DNA from: an uncultured Candidatus Saccharibacteria bacterium | Lineage (GTDB): Bacteria; Patescibacteria; Saccharimonadia; Saccharimonadales; UBA4665 | Length of the DNA stretch: 10,000 bases | NCBI GenBank assembly: GCA_903925195.1 | Contig: CAIYEO010000053.1 | Location: 1-10,000 of the forward strand | Direction: 5' to 3' | Part shown: in pieces, positions 1 to 5,359 of the stretch | How the letters are laid out: every line of letters begins with the position of its first letter | Position numbering within the stretch: the first letter of the stretch is position 1 | Notes under the pieces: generated by a model | The model's database searches: none | The model's input: only the letters and a program-made list of their open reading frames with translations | Told to the model about the DNA's origin: nothing | Made by a program: the position numbers and the translations under genes

Positions 1-1
1 T

Positions 2-208
2 AATGAAAATTTAGTTAAACTATTTGAACTAAGACTTGAAATGTTTATGAGTGGCGTAAGAGGTAATCCCATTAATGACCATGGCCTCAAAGGTAAAAAA
101 AGAATGTTTAGGGCTTGGTCTGTTGCGGGTGACGTAAGGGTGGTATATAGAGAAACTGAAGACTATTATGAGTTTCTGGATATAGGTTCACATAACCAGG
201 TATATTAA
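2..208 (+). CDS. RelE/YafQ-family mRNA interferase toxin, 3' part (5' end outside window)
   Basis: The open frame enters from the left edge and ends at TAA 206-208, giving the last 68 residues of a protein. The C-terminal pattern is that of the YafQ-like branch of RelE/ParE toxins, which cut mRNA on the ribosome: NDHGLKG, then WSVAGDVRVVYR, then a terminal IGSHNQVY. By alignment to YafQ, H27 of the fragment matches its first catalytic histidine, D44 its aspartate, H64 its last histidine, and Y68 the final aromatic. The second YafQ histidine is Ser40 here, as in many RelE/StbE-type members. Family members are about 85-95 aa, so roughly 20 residues are missing on the left. The partner antitoxin is normally just upstream and would lie outside the window. 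Toxin family membership is quite sure; activity is inferred. Confidence 0.8.
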   Translation, partial: NENLVKLFELRLEMFMSGVRGNPINDHGLKGKKRMFRAWSVAGDVRVVYRETEDYYEFLDIGSHNQVY

Positions 209-346
209 TTAATTCCACTCCGTGTCGTAATGTTTGTTAAAGAAGTACTACCACTAGATAACCCATACCATTGGACTATCTCTCCTAGGTTATGATGCCA
301 ATTCGATTTTAGCTGGTTCACCAAAAATATAGCAATTTATAATCCA

Positions 347-355
347 TGATATACT
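347..355 (+). promoter_or_regulatory. Extended -10 promoter, leaderless start of the 365 gene
   Basis: TGATATACT reads as an extended -10 (TG-n-TATACT), with 9 nt between it and the ATG at 365. The predicted start is about 362, leaving almost no leader, and no Shine-Dalgarno is visible. An alternative -10, TATAAT at 338-343, would give a leader of about 15 nt, also without a ribosome binding site. Confidence 0.45.
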
Positions 356-364
356 TAAACAAAT

Positions 365-940
365 ATGGATAATCAAAATCAAACACCATCAATTAATCAA
401 CAAATAAGTACACCGGCTAATCAACCCGCAATCCCACAGAATATTCCGCAAACTCCAAAATCTGGTAATAGTCTAAAAGTATTTTTATTGATTGTTTTTG
501 CGTTATTACTCATGACTGCAAGTGCTGTTGGTGGATATTATTACGAACTCTCTATAGCAACTAAAAAAGAGAAAAGTTTGGAGACTCAAATCACATCACT
601 GCAAAAACAAATTAATAATTTAAAAGCTCCGTCTGGCAATCTCCAGGCGACTGAGCCAGTGGACACCATGGTGACCCAAACCTTAAGCTACCTTTTAACC
701 TATAAGAAGCAAAATGGGCAATATCCCGCTAATGAAACGACTGATTTGGACAAACTTGTTTGGAGCTACAACTATAACTTTAAGAGCGGTGGTGGCCCAG
801 ATTTAAAATGCCCGCAGGATAGTCGCTACTTAACGTATGTATCTCTGGCTAATCAGACTACACACCAAAATGATACATTCACGCTTTATTACTGTAATGG
901 GAATAAGATGAGTCAAAAAACACAAGCAGACATTCAATAG
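365..940 (+). CDS. Single-pass surface protein with coiled coil and GspG-like motif, function unknown
   Basis: 191 aa, no recognised family overall. Residues 1-36 are a polar Asn/Gln/Pro-rich tail beginning MDNQNQ. Residues 38-58 are one strong membrane helix, and 64-88 are Lys/Glu/Gln/Leu-rich and look like a short coiled coil. The rest should be outside the cell and has two cysteines (C149, C177) that could form a disulfide. Residues 107-131 (SYLLTYKKQNGQYP, then TDLDKLV) resemble the region of type II secretion pseudopilins after the helix, where a chain of NGxYP type is followed by a leucine-containing segment. There is no prepilin N-terminus, so it is not a classical pilin. The first eight codons differ at only two bases from those of the 4128 gene, linking the two as paralogs or as users of the same start. 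The ATG was chosen because an extended -10 lies 9 nt upstream and there is no earlier in-frame start nearby. Confidence 0.75.
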   Translation: MDNQNQTPSINQQISTPANQPAIPQNIPQTPKSGNSLKVFLLIVFALLLMTASAVGGYYYELSIATKKEKSLETQITSLQKQINNLKAPSGNLQATEPVDTMVTQTLSYLLTYKKQNGQYPANETTDLDKLVWSYNYNFKSGGGPDLKCPQDSRYLTYVSLANQTTHQNDTFTLYYCNGNKMSQKTQADIQ

Positions 941-1087
941 CGATAATAATGAGTTAAGCCCGAGTATCGAATAAACAGATTTATACTCATCCTAAAAAAC
1001 TTATATACCAATCTAGATTATATAAGATTTAATTAAGTATTTAAGTTAGTAGAGTATGGCTGAATAGAGGAATGTCAACAAAGAGTA

Positions 1088-1116
1088 TTGACATAAGCCT
1101 TATAAAGATCAATAAT
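1088..1116 (+). promoter_or_regulatory. Sigma-70-like promoter for the 1126 gene, leaderless
   Basis: A perfect -35, TTGACA (1088-1093), is followed by 17 nt and then AATAAT (1111-1116, five of six -10 bases). The predicted start falls at about 1123, next to the ATG at 1126, so the transcript would be essentially leaderless. No Shine-Dalgarno is present. Confidence 0.65.
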
Positions 1117-1125
1117 GCGTTTTGA

Positions 1126-2082
1126 ATGGCACTAAAAATAAACAAAACACAAATAGTTCTATTGGCTGCAATCGTTTTAGTTGGTGGCTTTGTTTTCTAT
1201 TTATTCAGTCAAACACTATTTACTAAAAGTACTAAACCTATTACAAAGGTAAACGCTTCAACTTCTGTGTCATATGTAATACCGGAGCTTGGAATAACGC
1301 TTAAACTCCCATATTCATTGGGCAAGATAAATTATACAGTTAAGTCGACAGAGTTAATCTCAGCTACCGGTGAAAGTACAACCGTGAAGACCGCTGTTTT
1401 ATCCTCCGAACAACTAGATCAATACAAGACCAAATGTAGCTCCCTTAGCAGTTTTGGTGGCTTTGAAAATATTATAGTTGGTTCAGGTACATATCCTGGG
1501 TTTAAGGGATACACGTTGTTACAACAATATACTACAGAATACATAGCATATTCAGTTAATGCAATCTCATGTACGGATTCTAATGTTAGCCAACTCGCAT
1601 CAGAGCTATCTAGTAAAATAGCTAAAGTAACTGCGCCTGTAGAGATTACTAGTGAGCCACCTGCTGGGGCAAACTCTAATATTATTGTAAGTACTACGCC
1701 AACTCCAACGCCTACTCCAACTCCAACTCCAACTCCAACTCCTAAACCTACGCCTACACCAACACCAACGCCTACGCCTACCCCAACTGCACCCACGACT
1801 ATAACTATCGGTGGTAGTGTACTAAGCTGCGCTACAATTCAGAACGATATATGGTTGATCTTCACGGATAGTGGTACAACTATTACCCCTCCTACTATTT
1901 ACTCATACGCAAGTCCCAATGGTAGTGTTCTACATACATATACAAAACAGATTCAACCAGCAAGTATAAATGGATTATGGGGGAATGCAGCTATTGTCGG
2001 TACAATAAGTTGTGCGAGCGTAAGTGGTTGGCTAAATTCCCCTAACGGATACTTTAGGGCCATAGACTTAATGTTGTCATAA
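1126..2082 (+). CDS. Membrane-anchored two-domain surface protein with a (Thr-Pro)n linker
   Basis: 318 aa, family not recognised. A short basic N-terminus precedes an uncleaved-looking membrane anchor at about 9-29. Outer domain 1 (about 45-170) has one cysteine pair (C104, C149). A Thr-Pro repeat (191-221) broken by one lysine follows, and then outer domain 2 (about 225-318) with a second pair (C235, C296). The repeat should form a stiff, extended spacer like those between domains of bacterial surface and secreted enzymes, holding domain 2 away from the membrane. One potential disulfide per domain fits an oxidising, extracytoplasmic location. The start is supported by the strong promoter ending 9 nt upstream. 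The reverse-strand Gly-Val frame across the repeat is only its shadow. The ligand or substrate cannot be told from sequence; adhesion or binding is a guess. Confidence 0.75.
   Translation: MALKINKTQIVLLAAIVLVGGFVFYLFSQTLFTKSTKPITKVNASTSVSYVIPELGITLKLPYSLGKINYTVKSTELISATGESTTVKTAVLSSEQLDQYKTKCSSLSSFGGFENIIVGSGTYPGFKGYTLLQQYTTEYIAYSVNAISCTDSNVSQLASELSSKIAKVTAPVEITSEPPAGANSNIIVSTTPTPTPTPTPTPTPTPKPTPTPTPTPTPTPTAPTTITIGGSVLSCATIQNDIWLIFTDSGTTITPPTIYSYASPNGSVLHTYTKQIQPASINGLWGNAAIVGTISCASVSGWLNSPNGYFRAIDLMLS
1696..1788 (+). repeat. Hexamer-based tandem repeat encoding the Thr-Pro linker
   Basis: The units are ACN-CCN dipeptide codons (mostly ACTCCA, with ACGCCT variants), coding for residues 191-221 and interrupted by one Lys codon. 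Runs of identical ACTCCA units occur in the left half, while the right half mixes synonymous codons. Gain or loss of whole 6-bp units keeps the frame, so the linker length could vary between strains. Confidence 0.85.
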
Positions 2083-2196
2083 CAACTAAATGTATTTATT
2101 CTTAGGGCAAATATGGATTTATATATAGTTATAGCTTAAGAGTGTTGCAAGAAATCTGATAATGTGTTGGACTTATGCTTGAAACGTGAGGAAACA

Positions 2197-2271
2197 ATGT
2201 TAGATAAGTTAAAGAACTCTTTTGTCGATACAGTCTCAGACGAGCTAGATGGCCAAGGCTTGGATCTTTAA
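2197..2271 (+). CDS. Possible 24-aa small protein, unverified
   Basis: In the 221-bp gap before the pilin-like gene, an ATG at 2197 opens a 24-codon frame ending at TAA 2269-2271. The product is acidic and amphipathic, starting MLDKLKNSF and ending GQGLDL. GAGGA (2188-2192) lies 4 nt upstream of the ATG and could serve as a Shine-Dalgarno, which most genes here lack. GATAAT (2158-2163) could be a -10 box. It may equally be chance or the remnant of a decayed gene. Confidence 0.3.
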   Translation: MLDKLKNSFVDTVSDELDGQGLDL

Positions 2272-2288
2272 TCTCGCCAAGATGTTTA

Positions 2289-2297
2289 TGATAGAAT
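2289..2297 (+). promoter_or_regulatory. Extended -10 promoter of the pilin-like gene, leaderless
   Basis: TGATAGAAT is an extended -10 (TG-n-TAGAAT, five of six). It ends 6 nt before the ATG at 2304, which puts the predicted start at the A of the start codon. There is no clear -35 and no Shine-Dalgarno. Confidence 0.5.
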
Positions 2298-2303
2298 CTA
2301 TTT

Positions 2304-2777
2304 ATGCATAAACTTAATAAAGATAAATATGGCTTCGCAGCGATAGAAATAGTTTTAGTTGTGCTTTTAATAGCTCTTATTGGTTTTGTTAGCTATTTGG
2401 TAGTAAAACACATTGATGCAAAACCATCAATCTCTCATAGTTCCAACATCCCTAATCCAGTTACATATTCTGATAATAATAAATACTATAATGTAGTTAA
2501 AGGACAATCATTTTCAATCCAACTTAATAGCACCTACTGGCAGTTTAATAGTCCTCAAAATAGCTCGGTTGTACAATTGGCTGGAGCTACATCTGTAGTT
2601 TCTACAAAATTTCAAAACCACTGTGTTGCGGGTCAAGGTTGTGGTAGTGTTACACAATTATATAAAGCTATCAAAAAAGGTCAGACCAGTCTAACCGCTA
2701 ATCGCAATAGCTGCGGCGAAGCGATGGCTTGCACGGGTAATAGCGGTAGCTACAAGATAGTTATAAATGTTAATTAA
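2304..2777 (+). CDS. Pilin-like protein with a chagasin-like, disulfide-stapled beta domain
   Basis: 157 aa. The N-terminus has the class III (type IV prepilin) layout: a basic leader, then G10 followed by FAAIEIV with glutamate at mature position 5 (E15), then a hydrophobic helix to about residue 34. A prepilin peptidase would be expected to cut after G10. The outer part (60-157) runs KGQSFSIQL, then GQGCG, then KAIKKGQTSLTANR, and ends SYKIVINV. This order resembles the strands of the chagasin/I42 cysteine-protease inhibitor fold, but the NPTTG and RPW loop motifs are absent. Four cysteines fall as close pairs, C107/C113 and C137/C143, where two of the inhibitor-like loops would be. The pilin-like start is seen directly; the beta-domain assignment is tentative, and an Ig-like fold is an alternative. 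No assembly ATPase or prepilin peptidase is in the window. Confidence 0.7.
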   Translation: MHKLNKDKYGFAAIEIVLVVLLIALIGFVSYLVVKHIDAKPSISHSSNIPNPVTYSDNNKYYNVVKGQSFSIQLNSTYWQFNSPQNSSVVQLAGATSVVSTKFQNHCVAGQGCGSVTQLYKAIKKGQTSLTANRNSCGEAMACTGNSGSYKIVINVN

Positions 2778-2921
2778 TAATAAGTTGTTTATCGCTAAAG
2801 CCTAAGTTTAATGAGCTATCGTTAATTACATAAGTCCACCTAGTCATTCCACTGACAATTTCCCCATAAATCGAACCCCTCAGGCTTATTAAAAATGACT
2901 CTCCTTACAAAAAAAGTTTTT

Positions 2922-4037
2922 TTATAAATTTACGTAAGCGTTATTTGTGAACGTCCAAGTATTGCCAAGCTCATCGCTCTGGAATATGAAGCTTGTTCCA
3001 GCTGGAGGGCTAGCTAGTGAGTAAAGAGTGCCAAGAGGATTCAGGAAAGTTGTTCCATCGGTTATGTTGTATGGTGAGCTTTTTGTTTGGTCAATGATAA
3101 AGCCATCTGAATCGATTGGATGACCACTATTATCTGTACCAGAAGGATAACTTACTAATGGATTATTTGAATATCCTGAGCTTGGTGGACTAGATATTAC
3201 GGAAACTTCAACCCACTGCCTTTTTGCCCCCGAGACTTCTTTAATTAACCTAATTTGATAAGTTCCAACATCTAAGTTTGTGTTGTCGGTATAATAGTTT
3301 GCAAATTTAACAAGTATTTTTGTTATAGCAAAACTGCTGTCTGCAGATGTTGAATGTGAATAGTAAACTGCAGATGATAATCTATCAAAATTACCAAGCA
3401 GTATCGAAGGAGCTGTGTTGTGCGATACGCTAACTATAATTGGATTGAAACCTGCACCGAAAGTTAATGCATTATTAGAGTTCCAAGACACACTATTAGC
3501 CGCACCGTAATTTGTTCCAAAAAAATTAAAGTCATTTCCTGCCATTGGAATTTGTATAAAGCCATCATCTATTACACCTGGTATCGGAGCCTGTAAACCA
3601 TAGCCTGTATCAAATACACCACTAACATTAATTAGAGTAAGTCCACTTAGGCTGGCCGATACTGTTCTGTCCGAAGTAATAATTTGCGGTGATATTATTG
3701 GATCTGGTGCGCTATTCGTAGGTGCTGTAATAGTTTCTGTCGACACTAGTGGGGCAATACTAGTAGATTTTTTCTTAGGAACTGGTGCTGTTGTTGTGAC
3801 AGTAGTAGTTGGTACGTTAGTGGTTTGATTTGCTGTCGCAGGAGTTTGAGGTTTGGGAGTATTAACTATAACTGGCTGCTTAGGAGTTGTTATGACTTGT
3901 TTGTTTTGGCTATCTATAAAATAAAATACAGCGACAATAAGGATAGCCATAAAAACGATTCCACCGAATATCTTTTGGTTCTTAGTATCTATTTGTTGAA
4001 GTGAGGCCTGTTTTTGCTTCTTTTTATGCACAACCAT
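2922..4037 (-). CDS. Membrane-anchored surface protein with a nidogen-like beta-sandwich domain
   Basis: 371 aa, read on the minus strand between plus-strand neighbours. A Lys/Gln-rich cytoplasmic head (1-22) precedes a membrane helix (about 24-42). A long Pro/Thr/Lys/Ala-rich and probably disordered stalk follows (45-125), then a beta-rich outer region (126-371). Residues 157-178 (DDGFIQIP, then DFNFFGTNYG) and 183-194 (SWNSNNALTFG) match the pattern of nidogen-like or similar secreted beta domains, where a DDG..IP stretch leads to FNFFG and then an SNG..TFG turn. The segment 238-282 (strands ending in QWVEVSVI) fits the later strands of such a domain. Unlike the plus-strand surface proteins here, it has no cysteine at all. 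The minus-strand TAA (2922-2924) overlaps an A7-G-T7 tract. Its role is unknown; binding or adhesion is inferred from the architecture. Confidence 0.7.
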   Translation of the reverse strand: MVVHKKKQKQASLQQIDTKNQKIFGGIVFMAILIVAVFYFIDSQNKQVITTPKQPVIVNTPKPQTPATANQTTNVPTTTVTTTAPVPKKKSTSIAPLVSTETITAPTNSAPDPIISPQIITSDRTVSASLSGLTLINVSGVFDTGYGLQAPIPGVIDDGFIQIPMAGNDFNFFGTNYGAANSVSWNSNNALTFGAGFNPIIVSVSHNTAPSILLGNFDRLSSAVYYSHSTSADSSFAITKILVKFANYYTDNTNLDVGTYQIRLIKEVSGAKRQWVEVSVISSPPSSGYSNNPLVSYPSGTDNSGHPIDSDGFIIDQTKSSPYNITDGTTFLNPLGTLYSLASPPAGTSFIFQSDELGNTWTFTNNAYVNL

Positions 4038-4069
4038 TATTTAAATATTATAGCAATTATTTAAATATT
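4036..4069. repeat. Two 14-bp near-palindromic direct repeats around a start site, operator-like
   Basis: ATTATTTAAATATT occurs exactly twice, at 4036-4049 and 4056-4069, with a 20-bp period. Each copy matches its own reverse complement at 12 of 14 positions. The copies flank the minus-strand -10 box, and the first covers the start codon region of the 4037 gene. Spacing of about two helical turns would suit two protein dimers on the same face. Low complexity in an AT-rich gap is the alternative. Confidence 0.5.
4047..4055 (-). promoter_or_regulatory. Consensus extended -10 of the minus-strand 4037 gene, leaderless
   Basis: Read on the minus strand this is TGCTATAAT, a perfect extended -10. 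It ends 9 nt before the ATG (4037-4035), which predicts a leader of 0-3 nt. No Shine-Dalgarno is present and no -35 stands out. Confidence 0.65.
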
Positions 4070-4087
4070 GCTGGATTTATTATTAAT

Positions 4088-4127
4088 TAATATATGATTA
4101 GATCAATAAGTAACTATAAGGATTATT
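4088..4127 (+). promoter_or_regulatory. Duplicated promoter/leader with Shine-Dalgarno, copy 1 (4128 gene)
   Basis: This 40-bp stretch matches 4880-4919 without gaps at 35 of 40 positions, and the next 9 coding bases are identical in both. The likely -10 is TATGAT (4093-4098), giving a leader of about 23 nt. AAGGA (4118-4122) sits 5 nt from the ATG, so this gene uses ordinary ribosome recruitment, unlike most neighbours. No convincing -35 is visible. Confidence 0.6.
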
Positions 4128-4850
4128 ATGGACAATCAAAATCAATCACCAATAGACACCCATCCAGTAGATGTATTAAATAATCAAACAACAACTCTAC
4201 CTCCACCTCCAACTCCAACTCCATCGCTTGATAATAAACAACCCAAAAAAAAGAGTAGTCTTAAGGTTGTTATAGCAATAGTTAGTGTCTTGATAGTTAT
4301 CATAATTCTTGCAGGAGGGTATTTCTTGCTAAATCTTAAGCACAATAAAGTCATTAAAACTACAACCCAAACAACTGAGAGTACTTCAAAAACATTGACA
4401 CCAATCTATAGTGGCGTAATTCCTGGTACCAGTATCAAGGTTAAATATTATGATCTTGCATCTATGGCAACTAACTCTGATCAAAAAGCTATTATTGATA
4501 TAGCTGATCAATATTGTGCTACGTTCCTTACTCAAAAATACCCACAAGTAGCGCTCCCCATAGGTACAGTATCTACTAATACAACAAAACCATTTGCCCT
4601 AGCATCCGATGTTTATCACCAAAGCGGTAATTACGCATACTTAGATGCAATTTGCTTTTACCAAGATTCTGGCAAGCAATATGTTGTATCGCATAGCTCA
4701 TTATATAAAAAGGATAATAATACTTGGTCTTATCTATCTCCTTATAATAGTCTGGGGTTCTGTTCTGCGAGTGATGGTTTAGCCTATTCCATGGTGCTTC
4801 CGAACTGTCTAGACACCACTACTAATCAATTCCGTAAACCTAAAGTATAA
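4128..4850 (+). CDS. Single-pass surface protein with four-cysteine outer domain, function unknown
   Basis: 240 aa. Residues 1-42 form a polar cytoplasmic tail that starts MDNQNQ, contains a Pro/Thr run (24-32) and ends in basic residues (38-46). A strong membrane helix spans about 47-70. A short Thr/Ser-rich linker leads to an outer domain (about 90-240) with cysteines at 130, 176, 212 and 227, enough for two disulfides. The C-terminal part (NTWSYLS, then FCSASDG, then VLPNCLD) gives a W-x(n)-C-x(n)-C pattern that I associate with uncharacterised Saccharibacteria secreted proteins; that link is from memory and unverified. The N-terminal eight codons nearly match the 365 gene, while the promoter and leader nearly match the 4920 gene, so the three share pieces. 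The start is fixed by AAGGA 5 nt upstream. The last codons form the left arm of a hairpin. No catalytic motif was seen. Confidence 0.75.
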   Translation: MDNQNQSPIDTHPVDVLNNQTTTLPPPPTPTPSLDNKQPKKKSSLKVVIAIVSVLIVIIILAGGYFLLNLKHNKVIKTTTQTTESTSKTLTPIYSGVIPGTSIKVKYYDLASMATNSDQKAIIDIADQYCATFLTQKYPQVALPIGTVSTNTTKPFALASDVYHQSGNYAYLDAICFYQDSGKQYVVSHSSLYKKDNNTWSYLSPYNSLGFCSASDGLAYSMVLPNCLDTTTNQFRKPKV

Positions 4851-4871
4851 TTTAAAATACTTTTGGTTTAT
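4834..4871 (+). terminator. Long hairpin overlapping the stop codon of the 4128 gene, terminator-like
   Basis: The left arm TAAACCTAAAGTAT (4835-4848) pairs with the right arm ATACTTTTGGTTTA (4857-4870), with a single T-T mismatch. An outer G-T pair (4834/4871) can extend the 14-bp stem, and the loop is 8 nt. It spans the TAA of the upstream gene and ends 14 nt before the -10 of the next gene. There is no pure U-run after it, so termination is likely but not proven; mRNA protection is an alternative. Confidence 0.5.
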
Positions 4872-4879
4872 TCGTAAAA

Positions 4880-4919
4880 TAATATATCATTAGGTCATTA
4901 AGTAAATAAAAGGATTATT
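4880..4919 (+). promoter_or_regulatory. Duplicated promoter/leader with Shine-Dalgarno, copy 2 (4920 gene)
   Basis: This copy matches 4088-4127 at 35 of 40 positions. The -10-like box is TATCAT (4885-4890), at the same offset as TATGAT in copy 1. AAGGA (4910-4914) lies 5 nt before the ATG, and the GGATTATT-ATGGACAAT junction is identical in both copies. The two genes are therefore probably expressed together and respond to the same control. Confidence 0.6.
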
Positions 4920-5357
4920 ATGGACAATACATTTTACCATGGCTCGCCTGCTCTTACGCAATCAACCCCTAGTGCGGGATTAGCATTCGCAATATTAACC
5001 TTATATTTTATTGCCCTTTTTCTAGCTATTGTTGTTATTGTTGCCAATTGGAAGGTGTTCACTAAAGCTAATAAGCCTGGATGGGCAGCCATTATACCTG
5101 TCTACAATGTTTGGGTTTTGTTTGAGATAACAGGATATCCAGCTTGGTGGTCAATTTTAAGCCTAGTACCATTTGTTAATATTTTTCCAGCCGTAATGAC
5201 TATTATCGCTACTTTCAAGCTAGGTAAGTTATTTGGTAAAAGTACAGCTTTTTCTATCTGCTTGATTCTATTTCCATTCGTTACATATCCAATGCTAGCT
5301 TATGGAAAAGCTCAATTTCAAGGAAGTACTACTCCTCAACAACCATTAGCTAGCTAG
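4920..5357 (+). CDS. DUF5684-like polytopic membrane protein
   Basis: 145 aa with three predicted membrane helices at about 20-43, 76-98 and 109-128. The loop after helix 1 carries the family-like signature WKVFTKANKPGW (44-55) followed by AAIIPVYN (56-63). GYPAWW (72-77) and LGKLFGKS (101-108) follow, and the protein ends near a PMLAYGKAQF motif. I recognise this order from DUF5684-type proteins, which in some bacteria occur next to or fused with signal peptidase I; the biochemical role is unknown. The short tail is Gln/Pro-rich. It shares its promoter, leader and first three residues (MDN) with the 4128 gene, although the rest is unrelated. Its TAG ends 2 bp from the stop of the convergent minus-strand gene, leaving no room for a separate terminator. 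Fold class is fairly sure, function is not. Confidence 0.75.
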   Translation: MDNTFYHGSPALTQSTPSAGLAFAILTLYFIALFLAIVVIVANWKVFTKANKPGWAAIIPVYNVWVLFEITGYPAWWSILSLVPFVNIFPAVMTIIATFKLGKLFGKSTAFSICLILFPFVTYPMLAYGKAQFQGSTTPQQPLAS

Positions 5358-5359
5358 CT

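Noticed and set aside
209..364. ATAACC/GGTTAT inverted repeat and a GGTTCA element suggesting a tRNA or attachment site
   Set aside because: The six-base arms are 24 nt apart and no cloverleaf can be drawn; there is no integrase or duplicated tRNA end in the window.
962..988. Inverted repeat GAGTAT/ATACTC after the 365 gene as a terminator
   Set aside because: Only six base pairs with a 15-nt loop and no T-run follows; too weak to call.
1114..1134. Six-codon frame overlapping the start of the 1126 gene
   Set aside because: Its ATG lies within the -10 box, so it would not be on the predicted transcript.
1419..1796. Minus-strand frame rich in Gly-Val dipeptides
   Set aside because: It is the antisense shadow of the Thr-Pro codons in the 1126-2082 gene, with no promoter or ribosome binding site of its own.
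2909..2923. A7-G-T7 tract as a bidirectional terminator between convergent genes
   Set aside because: It lacks a GC-containing stem and can arise by chance in AT-rich DNA, and it overlaps the minus-strand stop codon. Nothing else was recognised in 2778-2921.
5348..5359. Perfect 12-bp palindrome AGCTAGCTAGCT between convergent genes
   Set aside because: It is made of the Ala/Ser codons and stop of the DUF5684-like gene; as RNA it would give only a 4-bp stem, and no T-run follows.
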